Translations under genes and position numbers: made by a program
Assembly: GCF_006874425.1 (NCBI RefSeq)
Contig: NZ_VIJZ01000016.1
Location: forward strand, 1 to 64,000
DNA length: 64,000 bases
DNA from: Paenibacillus ottowii
Lineage (GTDB): Bacteria > Bacillota > Bacilli > Paenibacillales > Paenibacillaceae
Reading direction: 5' to 3'
The notes under the pieces: generated by a model
Seen by the model: the letters and a program-made list of their open reading frames with translations, nothing else
What the model was told of the DNA's origin: nothing
Database searches by the model: none
Part shown: positions 17,101-23,763 of the stretch, in pieces
How the letters are laid out: each line of letters begins with the position of its first letter
Numbering within the stretch: the first letter of the stretch is position 1

Positions 17101-17357
17101 CCATTTTGGCGCGGATCTTGGATTTAGACCGTTTGAAAGGGGACGCCTCGAATGAAAAAAGCTTCACCGATCTGTCCACTTCTTTCGCGGCTAATACGAT
17201 CAAACAGTTGACACAAGCTGGAGTGCTTTCGGGTATAAGCACGAGTCAGTTTGGGCCTAAGTATCATGCGTCACGTGCTGAAGCCTTGACAGCGATTTAT
17301 AACGCACTTAGTCTGAATAGCGAAATCAAAACCATATTGGAAAGTTTGGAGCAATAA
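14142..17357 (+). CDS. Large SLH-anchored surface protein with DNRLRE, tandem repeat and Big_2-like domains
   Basis: A 1071-residue exported protein. A signal peptide ends near residue 33 (SVTDAGAA). Residues about 36-195 resemble a DNRLRE domain (SAIQFNMPEL, VVAKATLRIYI). Residues about 205-640 hold alternating repeats: one type with YFRISNIIGGTLY, seen twice, and a cadherin-like type with FTPQPNFNG / FTPNSGYQG. A linker of eight PTPDPV units follows (about 647-694), then a Big_2-like domain (about 700-780), a Gly/Ser-rich stretch, and three SLH domains from about residue 889 (GYKDGSFRPDG and GYKDGTFRPDQ mark the first two). SLH domains bind pyruvylated wall polymer, so the protein is displayed on the cell surface. 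AGGAGG precedes the ATG. The ligand is unknown. It is a single-gene unit with its own terminator. Confidence 0.88.
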   Translation: MHFCKSTKRFTYALTAVSLIFSSAISVTDAGAAPIAQPNLIQDGTWSKSDTWMDAPENYVGRSSDTTLGYYRSAIQFNMPELTDKVVAKATLRIYISSISYSSNLNPFLTVYGSTADVWSNGVFPLNPMDQPLNTKTGSDLQVGWVDFDVTPFVQQQTDDIVSFALLANEAGNPGDYSEIAYSADDNGVNAPQLILETAALPVVSKMPEVAAVTTEEDIPTSNITITPNPQDSTVVTHYQITNIIGGRLYHGDGVTEIPDGTFITAAEASDGVRFVPIANANNTAGDTFSFDVKAAQSATGDGLSDATRAVVHVTEVNDAPTAQDQTLSSISEDSGERTIPFTELLAHASAGPNENGQHLTISSVSSIAGGAVRLDGTNVVFTPQPNFNGIAGFSFTVTDDGTSNGAAVPLSVVKQASFPVNSVADVPNVTDALTEEDKQSFDGLILTRNQVDGSDVSYFRISNIIGGTLYKNDGVMEIGDGQFISVADGEAGLKFTPDRYANSPSGDHFSFDVQSSLDAAGTGIGEPNQAKITVSEVNNSPIAVNDTLPSLPANAGTQSIAVDDLLANDTAGPVNESLQHLSIASVENAQGGTVVLDGAVVLFTPNSGYQGPASFDYTVIDNGTTNGALDEKSSTATASFTINSVPTPDPVPTPDPVPTPDPVPTPDPVPTPDPVPTPDPVPTPDPMPTPDPVPTDDNYTELRASINNRKMLVGGTERATASVVKSDSSEIDVSEKATWTSSNTNVATVNQGEIRALSEGNTVISATYSGYSFNVPITVTAVVAPAPSGNAGSDSGSSNGGGSGHRKSDRSSEDFSSNTATLEASSSPVTVSTESVAVPEVRVTEPAVPVQDIFNSNVVVADNKVLQNIKSKAESALNSSASVKPSDLQGHWAEKTVNTFSKLGIINGYKDGSFRPDGEITRAEFSAIISRIFDISGGNQPVALNDIGNHWAQDAITKLTAAGVLNGYKDGTFRPDQTIVRQEMAAILARILDLDRLKGDASNEKSFTDLSTSFAANTIKQLTQAGVLSGISTSQFGPKYHASRAEALTAIYNALSLNSEIKTILESLEQ
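16079..16222 (+). repeat. Eight tandem 18-bp units coding a PTPDPV linker
   Basis: Eight near-identical copies of an 18-base unit (CCAACGCCAGATCCAGTG type) encode a Pro-Thr-Pro-Asp-Pro-Val linker. The copies differ only at a few third positions and one Val-to-Met change, so copy number is likely to vary between strains. Confidence 0.9.
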
Positions 17358-17372
17358 TTTAGAATGATGTAG

Positions 17373-17400
17373 AGACGAGCCTGTGTGGCTCGTCTTTTTC
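17373..17400 (+). terminator. Terminator of the SLH protein gene
   Basis: Perfect 9-bp stem AGACGAGCC / GGCTCGTCT, 5-base loop, then TTTTT. Confidence 0.9.
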
Positions 17401-17466
17401 GGTTGGGAAGCAACGTGATAACTGGCATGTTGTACAGCCATCCATCAACGATATAATTGATGAGCT

Positions 17467-18300
17467 TCAAGACTTGGTACCTACTGCAAGCATATGCGGG
17501 CTCATACCGATCACGGATTCTTGCTCTTCAACCTGCCGTGCTATATCCAGCAAACGTCTGCGATGGGCTGGAATCGCCCACTTTTCTTCAAATCCAGGTG
17601 CAATCCAGATAGGACCTTCCACGCCCAGTACACGAGGCTTCGGCAATCCAGCTGCTTGCCAGTCTGCACGCAAAGCATCCGGAGTATGGAAGTAGGAACG
17701 TGCGATAAAAGAGGGGTAAGCCGCCGGACGTACATGCTGACCATCTGTCAGCTCCTGTCTGACCATATCCATGAACGCATCTTCCTCCACAATGGTATTG
17801 CACTCGCCGTACACCGACAGCCCCCACAGAAGCGAGCCAAACCTGGAGATCGCCGAAGTAATCATCGTTCCCCCTTTCTTTAAGACACGCGCTGCTTCTT
17901 GCAGTGCTTTTACTCGTTCCTTTTGTTCTGTTAAATGATATAAAGGCCCCATCAATAGCACGATGTCTGCGCTTTCATCTTTACGATCAAGATTTCTGGC
18001 ATCCGCGGTTTCCAGCTTGCTGATAATGGGTTTATTCAGTTGCTGCTGACGAGCGAATTCAATGGCTTGAGAAGAAAGATCAAATAGATGAGCTTCATAT
18101 CCCAGTTCTGCCAGCCACGAAGAGTAGACCCCTACACCACCGCCAATATCATAAATAACATGAGTGGACTTGTTGAGATAACGGGAAATGATTTCTTTTG
18201 ATCTTTCCAGCTCTATTTTTCCGATGCCACGCTCTAATCTGCCTATTTCTGCACCACCATCATAATAAGCCAGAATGTCATGTGTATCTTTTTCGGACAT
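17467..18300 (-). CDS. SAM-dependent methyltransferase (class I)
   Basis: A 277-residue methyltransferase. Motif I for SAM binding is VIYDIGGGVGVYSSWL (about residues 46-61). The motif II acidic residue follows in YEAHLFDLS, and DIVLLMGPLYHLTEQKER marks motifs IV-V. This looks like a ubiE/Methyltransf_11-type enzyme acting on a small molecule; the substrate is unknown. ATG 18300 with GAGG before it gives the start; longer frames run into the 3' end of hslO and are not credible. The gene is downstream of hslO on the same strand, but a hairpin lies between. Confidence 0.82.
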   Translation of the reverse strand: MSEKDTHDILAYYDGGAEIGRLERGIGKIELERSKEIISRYLNKSTHVIYDIGGGVGVYSSWLAELGYEAHLFDLSSQAIEFARQQQLNKPIISKLETADARNLDRKDESADIVLLMGPLYHLTEQKERVKALQEAARVLKKGGTMITSAISRFGSLLWGLSVYGECNTIVEEDAFMDMVRQELTDGQHVRPAAYPSFIARSYFHTPDALRADWQAAGLPKPRVLGVEGPIWIAPGFEEKWAIPAHRRRLLDIARQVEEQESVIGMSPHMLAVGTKS

Positions 18301-18411
18301 AGCGCACCTCGCTTTAAGTGATTGGAATAATATAACATTAACACTTATATAATGAGCAAGTCTACCGTATTCAGATAAGGAGGAATCCTTCGGAAGCATT
18401 GGGAAAGAAAA

Positions 18412-18453
18412 GAGCTGTTCCCGAGTAGTTTGAACTACTTTTGAGAACAGCTC
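18412..18453 (-). terminator. Terminator of hslO
   Basis: GAGCTGTTC pairs with GAACAGCTC, and AGTAGTT pairs with AACTACT inside it. On the minus strand the stem is followed by TTTCTTT, just after the hslO stop. Confidence 0.7.
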
Positions 18454-18457
18454 GTAA

Positions 18458-19339
18458 TTAAATGGAGTTTGTCTCCAGCATGCCTTCGAGATCTTCTTTG
18501 GTAAGATGATAGTGTGCATTACAAAAATGGCAGTGGGCTTCAGCCTGTCCATCGGTGCGGATCATGTCTTCTATTTCCTGATTCCCTAAGCTGATAATGG
18601 CGTTGGTAACTCGTTCTTCCGAGCAGGGACAATGAAATTGTACAGGCATAGTTTCCAATATGTTCATGTTACTTTCTCCCAAAATCTGGCCCAGAATCTG
18701 CTCTGGTGTAAGACCTTCCATGACCATTGCGGAGATACTCGGGATACTCTCAATCCGTCTCTCGATAAAACTGATGACCTCTTCCGGTGTACCCGGCAAT
18801 AGCTGAATAATAAAACCTCCAGCCGCCTGAATAGAGTTGTCTGGATTCACAATAACCCCTGCCCCTACAGAAGAAGGGATTTGTTCGGATTGGACGAGAT
18901 AAGAAGTGAAATCCTCACCCAGTTCACCCGATATGAGAGGGACTTGTCCAACAAAGGGTTGTTTTAAGCCGATGTCTTTGGATACAATCAGCGCTCCATC
19001 TGTCCCTACGGCTCGGGCGACATCTAATTTCCCGATCTGATTAAGCGCAAAATGGGTTTGCGGATTTTTTACGTAGCCTCTAACTTCCCCTTTGGCGTTG
19101 GTATCAACCAGAATAGTGCCGATGGGCCCCCCGCCGTTAACCCGGATCGTCAGTTTATCCTCATGTTTAAGCATGGCTCCCAGCATGACGCCCACCGTCA
19201 TAGAACGGCCCAATGCAGCTGATGCTGTTGGCCAAGTATAATGACGCCGATGGGCCTCACTTACCGTTTCCGTTGTTGTCACAGCATAAGCCCGCACCTG
19301 GTTATTGTAGGCAAGAGCTTTTACTAAATAATCATTCAT
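18458..19339 (-). CDS. hslO: Hsp33 redox-regulated chaperonin
   Basis: A 293-residue Hsp33. It opens with NDYLVKALAYNNQVRAYAV. The C-terminal redox switch carries the four zinc Cys as CPC (HCPCSEE) and CHFC (AHCHFCNAHY). Under oxidative stress and heat these form disulfides, release zinc and switch on holdase activity in the cytoplasm. The ATG at 19339 sits eight bases from AAAGGG and matches the family N-terminus; an ATG at 19345 is too close to the site. It is followed by a terminator. Confidence 0.95.
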   Translation of the reverse strand: MNDYLVKALAYNNQVRAYAVTTTETVSEAHRRHYTWPTASAALGRSMTVGVMLGAMLKHEDKLTIRVNGGGPIGTILVDTNAKGEVRGYVKNPQTHFALNQIGKLDVARAVGTDGALIVSKDIGLKQPFVGQVPLISGELGEDFTSYLVQSEQIPSSVGAGVIVNPDNSIQAAGGFIIQLLPGTPEEVISFIERRIESIPSISAMVMEGLTPEQILGQILGESNMNILETMPVQFHCPCSEERVTNAIISLGNQEIEDMIRTDGQAEAHCHFCNAHYHLTKEDLEGMLETNSI

Positions 19340-19368
19340 GTTCATATCCCTTTCTGTGTATTAAAGTT

Positions 19369-19851
19369 TTACAACACCATTTTTTCCTGAATCCAATTTT
19401 CCAAAGAAGTAATTTTGGCTTCATATCCTTCTTTAAAAAATTCAGCGGATAGTGACGCGATGGTTTCTCTTTTCAGAACGGCCTTCCAGGAATCTTCCGC
19501 TTCTTCCATCAAATTGGTCAGTAAACAACACTGATCGTCCTTCTTTAATTCAAGCATGTCATTGTATATGCCGCTGGAAGAATAGAGGGTTTGCTGGCCC
19601 TCAATCGCCAGATAAATATCAAACACCCGTATATCTTCAGGTTTTTTCTTTAATTTGAACCCGCCCTTGACACCAGGTACAGAAGTAATCAAATCGGAGC
19701 TAACCAATTTTCGTAACAACTTATGAAAATAAGTAGGTGAAGCGCCTAACTGCTGGCTAATGGCCTCTCCAGGTAAAACCGCTTTATCCGGCAGCATCGT
19801 GAGCAGAAGGAGGGCGTAGACAGATTGTTCGACACCTGTTTTCATATGCAC
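19369..19851 (-). CDS. Rrf2-family transcriptional regulator
   Basis: A winged-helix regulator of about 160 residues, opening KTGVEQSVYALLLLTMLP, with the HTH around GEAISQQLGASPTYFHKLLRKL and the family wing SVPGVKGGFKL. It lacks the three spaced Cys of Fe-S members such as IscR and NsrR, having only an adjacent CC pair, so it may sense something else. The start is uncertain: GTG 19851 lies seven bases from GAGGTG; ATG 19845 is also possible. It is divergent from a luciferase-like monooxygenase, its likely target, and an 8-1-8 palindrome overlaps its own promoter. Confidence 0.85.
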   Translation of the reverse strand: MHMKTGVEQSVYALLLLTMLPDKAVLPGEAISQQLGASPTYFHKLLRKLVSSDLITSVPGVKGGFKLKKKPEDIRVFDIYLAIEGQQTLYSSSGIYNDMLELKKDDQCCLLTNLMEEAEDSWKAVLKRETIASLSAEFFKEGYEAKITSLENWIQEKMVL

Positions 19852-19887
19852 TAGCAATCACCTCAATACATTATAACCAGGCTAATA

Positions 19888-19904
19888 TGGATAATCATTA
19901 TCCA
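19888..19904. promoter_or_regulatory. Perfect 8-1-8 palindrome, Fur-family-like operator
   Basis: TGGATAATCATTATCCA is a perfect inverted repeat. Its core differs from the Fur 7-1-7 consensus TGATAATNATTATCA only at the two outermost bases. It lies about 35-50 bases upstream of the Rrf2 gene, next to a minus-strand TATAAT (about 19868-19873). It could bind Fur/PerR or the Rrf2 protein itself. Confidence 0.6.
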
Positions 19905-20090
19905 CATATGAGCATGATAGACGAGCTGATCGTAAAAGTAAACTGTTTTTTGAAAAAAACTAAAATTTAAATTATTTGCAATTCATAAGGGGACGCATTA
20001 TTATAGTTGATGCATCAATTGATGGGTCAAAGAATTAAGGCGTTAAAAGAAATACGTAAAATAAATAGTTTGACAGGAGGTTTATATAAA

Positions 20091-21104
20091 ATGACTACGC
20101 GGAATATTGCACTATCTATATTAGACCTTGCACCTGTCATTGAAGGTGGTACTCCTGCCGATTCCTTTCGTGATACGGTGGATCTTGCCCAGCATGCTGA
20201 ACAATGGGGGTACCTTCGCTATTGGCTAACGGAGCATCATAACATGCAGGCGGTTGCCAGTGCAGCTACTTCCGTGATCATCGGGCATGTAGCTGCACAT
20301 ACGAATAAGATTCGGGTCGGCTCAGGCGGTATTATGCTGGCTAACCATGCTCCACTCATGGTTGCAGAGCAGTTTGGAACCTTAGAGTCGCTTTATCCGG
20401 GACGAATTGATCTGGGACTTGGTCGGGCTCCTGGCACGGATCAACCTGCAATGAGAGCGTTGCGGCGAGGGCTGCACAGCACGGGAGAAGATTTTCCCGA
20501 GCAATTGAACGAGCTGCGTTCTTATCTGAATCCAGCGCTAAACGGAGCCGTTCCGGGTGTAAGAGCAATTCCAGGAGAAGGGATGGATATACCTATCTGG
20601 TTGCTGGGCTCAAGCGGATTCAGCGCTCAACTAGCAGGTCAGCTTGGTTTGCCGTTCGCGTTTGCTAGCCACTTTGCCCCGGCTCATTTGCTACAGGCGC
20701 TGGAATTGTATCATCGCAATTTCCGACCGTCCAAGGCACTGGATCAGCCGTATGTGATGGTTGGTGTGAATGTGGTTGTCGCAGATTCTGATGAGGAAGC
20801 AAAACGGCTTTTTACTTCACAAGAACAACAATTTCTAAATGTGCTGCGTGGGCACAGTGGAGGGCTAAAACCACCAGTCGATGATATGGATAAGCTGTGG
20901 AGTGAGCAGGAGAAGGAAATGGTTCGCGGTAATATGCTGGGTTATTCAGCAATCGGAAGTCCTGACACCGTCAAGCAAAGGTTGGATTTTATAATCAGTC
21001 AGACAAGAGCCGATGAGTTGATTACGACCGCTCAGGTATATGATCATCAGGCACGTTTGCGCTCATACGAGCTGCTAGCCCAAATGATGCGCATAGATGG
21101 CTAA
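20091..21104 (+). CDS. Luciferase-like flavin monooxygenase (LLM, YhbW/YceB type)
   Basis: A 337-residue bacterial luciferase-like enzyme. ALSILDLAPVIEG, YWLTEHHNM, VGSGGIMLANHAPLMVAEQF and LGLGRAPGTD are hallmarks of the MsnO8 subgroup, which uses reduced FMN and oxygen. No substrate can be deduced. ACAGGAGG lies nine bases before ATG 20091; the longer frame from 20007 has no ribosome site. It is divergent from an Rrf2 regulator that probably controls it, suggesting response to a thiol, oxidant or other small stressor. Confidence 0.88.
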   Translation: MTTRNIALSILDLAPVIEGGTPADSFRDTVDLAQHAEQWGYLRYWLTEHHNMQAVASAATSVIIGHVAAHTNKIRVGSGGIMLANHAPLMVAEQFGTLESLYPGRIDLGLGRAPGTDQPAMRALRRGLHSTGEDFPEQLNELRSYLNPALNGAVPGVRAIPGEGMDIPIWLLGSSGFSAQLAGQLGLPFAFASHFAPAHLLQALELYHRNFRPSKALDQPYVMVGVNVVVADSDEEAKRLFTSQEQQFLNVLRGHSGGLKPPVDDMDKLWSEQEKEMVRGNMLGYSAIGSPDTVKQRLDFIISQTRADELITTAQVYDHQARLRSYELLAQMMRIDG

Positions 21105-21123
21105 ATGATGAGTTAAACAAACG

Positions 21124-21178
21124 AGGCTGTGCCAGAGAGGTTTTTATAACCGATACTGACACGGCCTTGTTATATTTT
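21124..21178 (+). terminator. Terminator-like hairpin, member of a repeated element
   Basis: GAGGCTGTGCCA pairs, with G-U wobbles, with TGACACGGCCTT and is followed by TTATATTTTTA. The element also has an inner AGGTTTTTAT...ACC segment. A similar 55-base unit is at 32323. It follows the monooxygenase gene and probably ends its transcript. Confidence 0.65.
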
Positions 21179-21629
21179 TAAAAGCTCATACTTAACAATA
21201 AAATAGGTTCAGTGCAGTGCAGTTCACGTGTACAATTCCCAGAACGTGAACACAACATTTTTTAATCCATTGAGCAGCATTTTCTATCCTATGGATGAGG
21301 AATTTAATGTGAGCAGGAAAAACATTTCAGGAGCTCTATCGACTAGAACCCTACAGCTATAAATTGCATATAATATCAAGCAAGTTGGTCCATAAGCTTT
21401 GAGTTTGAAAGGGGAAGAACACATTCATGTAATGCTTTATGCTGAGAATGAAGAAAAGATGCTCCCGTATATGATAAATTTGAAGTAAAAGGCAATATTC
21501 TAGTGAGAGATCCGTATAAAATAAATTAAACTAATTTTTGTGAAAAATAGAAGATAATACTGAGTTAGATCTATAACGTAGATGAGGATTTCTATGCCCC
21601 TAACGTGAGAGCATATTTGTAAGGAGTGT
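21179..21629. other. Gene-poor spacer with a possible decayed coding tail
   Basis: No intact gene is visible in 450 bases. Around 21450-21530 one frame reads DAPVYDKFEVKGNILVRDPY before a stop, which looks coding-like but has no start and is cut off upstream by stops. It may be the remains of a gene. Nothing else is clear. Confidence 0.35.
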
Positions 21630-21803
21630 ATGTCTAAAGGGATAAAGTTGATTGCTATCGCTCCCAATCTACAAACTCACCTGTTCCTGCCAGAGGATCA
21701 CCTGCTTGTGAATTGGTGGAGAACTACATATTTGGTGATTTTTTTTGCAATTGCAGGGATTATTCGCGATGTTGTATTGAAAACTCGACCATTGAAACCA
21801 TAG
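21630..21803 (+). CDS. Small hypothetical membrane protein (57 residues)
   Basis: ATG 21630 follows AAGGAG at a short spacing. The product has a hydrophobic N-terminal third (KGIKLIAIAPNL), a polar middle and one clear membrane segment, TYLVIFFAIAGIIRDVVL, ending in a basic tail (KTRPLKP). I do not recognise it. It stands just before the glycosyltransferase at 21866 and may be part of that locus. Confidence 0.5.
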   Translation: MSKGIKLIAIAPNLQTHLFLPEDHLLVNWWRTTYLVIFFAIAGIIRDVVLKTRPLKP

Positions 21804-21865
21804 ATATACGGGAAGTGCTTGTGAAGCGTAGCTTATGAGCAGTGACTACAAGAAAGGGGGAAGAT

Positions 21866-22942
21866 ATGGATCTCTTTGATTCTCAGATTCAATCTCATAC
21901 TAACCGGCGTCTTGCTGTGATTGATACAAAGTTTCCATGGAAACTAAGTGGTTTTCGATATTGGGAGAACTTGAATATATTCCAGCAAAAGCCTGATACA
22001 TTATTCTTTGCAACCGAACTTCATGATGATTATTTTCCATGTAAAGTTTATCCTTTCTCTGATTTTATGAAAGTTGCGGTGTCTGAGGGGGTTACAGATG
22101 TATATTGTGTTTTTTTAAATTTAACACTTAGTTTGCTTGGACATTGCTTTCTTCCGGATGGAAGTTATTTGCCAGGAGCAAATCCTAATCTTAATATCAA
22201 GCCATTCTTAGATGAGCGGAATATCCATCTTCATGCTACCTTATACCCAGGTGGCGGACTGGATCCATGGACCAAAAAAGAGTTTCTTTCTATCGCAGGA
22301 CAGCATTGTTCGACTGTATTCACAAATATTAATGAAGTCATGGAAGCGATTGTTGGAAGTATTTATTATCCTGTTGTGATTAATACCGACTTATATATAT
22401 TTAAACATAAGAAAGTTGAAAAGCCGATACAGTTGACATTTTGTGCTTTTAATGCTATTAGAAAAGGTTTCCCCTTTATGGCAGATGCATTTAATCGACT
22501 TACGGACGATTTTCATCTTAATCTAATTGGTGATTGGGAAGACCAATTACATTTATTGAAAAATAAGAATTATACATTCTATGGTCTACTTTCCCCTGAA
22601 GAATTAAAGCCAGTGTATGAACGAACTCATATATTTCTAAATTGCAGTGTTCCGGATAGATTTGCATTAGATGGTTTTCCAACCACAGCTGCCGTTGATG
22701 CACTATCGACAGGATGTATACTTGTTACGACAAACCCCCGAAATGATAGATTTATTCTTGAGGAAGGTAAGGACTATTTTGAAGTTGAACCTAACGGGTA
22801 CGCAATTTCTGAAAGATTATTTTGGATTCAGAATCACTTTGAAGAAGCGCTGATCGTTGGGAAAAATGGTTCGGATAAAGTGAAAAGTAAATTTCGGGCT
22901 AGTCAAATAGTGAAATCAAAGCTTGCTAACATATTTAAATAA
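21866..22942 (+). CDS. Glycosyltransferase of the GT-B (GT4-like) fold
   Basis: A 358-residue protein without signal peptide or membrane segments. The C-terminal half has the GT4-type pattern: LTFCAFNAIRKGFPFMADAF, YTFYGLLSPEELKPVYERTHIFLNCSV, then DGFPTTAAVDALSTGCILVTT with the acidic and Gly residues that hold the nucleotide sugar. The N-terminal half is unlike well-known enzymes. ATG 21866 follows AAAGGGGG; GTG 21842 is less likely. It lies at the left end of the collagen-like/glycosylation locus. Donor and acceptor are unknown. Confidence 0.7.
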   Translation: MDLFDSQIQSHTNRRLAVIDTKFPWKLSGFRYWENLNIFQQKPDTLFFATELHDDYFPCKVYPFSDFMKVAVSEGVTDVYCVFLNLTLSLLGHCFLPDGSYLPGANPNLNIKPFLDERNIHLHATLYPGGGLDPWTKKEFLSIAGQHCSTVFTNINEVMEAIVGSIYYPVVINTDLYIFKHKKVEKPIQLTFCAFNAIRKGFPFMADAFNRLTDDFHLNLIGDWEDQLHLLKNKNYTFYGLLSPEELKPVYERTHIFLNCSVPDRFALDGFPTTAAVDALSTGCILVTTNPRNDRFILEEGKDYFEVEPNGYAISERLFWIQNHFEEALIVGKNGSDKVKSKFRASQIVKSKLANIFK

Positions 22943-23274
22943 CTTGTTGATAAACAGTCTGTAGGAGTGTTATAGCATGATGTAAATGGTATGGGTAACA
23001 GGATGAGTGCGCCCCTCTCTCTTAGAGGGTTTTTTTATATTTCGGGAATGGGGAGGCAAGCCTTTCAAATCCAAACTTGAGAACCAACGATAGATAGAGG
23101 CTTGATCGGATTGAATGACAGAATAAATATCTTATTTCAATAGGTAAACAAACAATCATATTTAACTAATTATAAATATAATAATGGAAATCCTAATGTC
23201 TTTTGCTATTTCCATTCCAGCATGTCTAATTGATTTAATGGATTATTAATAATCAGTAAAGGAGGGTCAACCTA
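22943..23274. other. Spacer before the head-domain gene
   Basis: A 330-base gap. Its left part holds the terminator listed next; the right half is very AT-rich and probably carries the promoter of the surface-protein genes. I see no convincing -35/-10 pair or ORF. Confidence 0.5.
23013..23037 (+). terminator. Terminator of the glycosyltransferase gene
   Basis: CCCTCT / AGAGGG stem with a 5-base loop, then seven T. Confidence 0.85.
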
Positions 23275-23628
23275 ATGACGTTATTATCAACTGGACCTAT
23301 TGAGAATAGTCCTGTTAGTGGAATTAGGCCTATTCAGCAGGTTACCGTTAAAATAATTAACCGCGATTTGGTCAATTCTTCAACTATTTTAATTCAGGGC
23401 TACATTTTAAATGGTTTACGAACATTGTATGTACTAGAACAAATAGATTTAGCCCCCAATACAGTTGTTACGAGAAATTATCTAGCGAACTTCGACGCAT
23501 ATGAATTCGTTTTTATCACAAGCGGTTTAGCAGAAGAAAGTACTGATATTTCAGTTTGGGGAAAAAACGCGAGCGGTACAATCATTGATGTTCAGCGTAT
23601 TGTTGCGGATGAGCAACTAGGGTCTTAA
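23275..23628 (+). CDS. Stand-alone head-domain protein, paralogue of the collagen-like protein N-terminus
   Basis: A 117-residue protein rich in beta-strand-forming residues, with no signal peptide. It aligns along its full length with residues 1-118 of the collagen-like protein at 23764: LLSTGPI, RP.Q.VTVKI.NRD, NSST, LNG.RTLYV, EFVF.TSG.AE and ISVWGK are shared. It lacks any Gly-X-Y tail. AAAGGAGGG precedes the ATG. It is 135 bases ahead of the collagen-like gene on the same strand. It may form hetero-oligomers with the big protein or cap the same structure. Absence of an export signal fits a spore-layer protein made in the mother cell, but this is inference. Confidence 0.75.
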   Translation: MTLLSTGPIENSPVSGIRPIQQVTVKIINRDLVNSSTILIQGYILNGLRTLYVLEQIDLAPNTVVTRNYLANFDAYEFVFITSGLAEESTDISVWGKNASGTIIDVQRIVADEQLGS

Positions 23629-23763
23629 AACTCAACATATCTATAGAGATAGAACCACAATCGCAGCAAATGGTTGAGACATAAAATGGAGGGAACAGGA
23701 TATTGAGAAAGATCTCACTGTTCAACAAAAGCTTGACTTTACTAGAGAGGAGGAAGTGTCTAA

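Noticed and set aside
20007..20090. Longer N-terminus for the luciferase-like monooxygenase
   Set aside because: No ribosome site; ATG 20091 follows AGGAGG and begins at the conserved fold.
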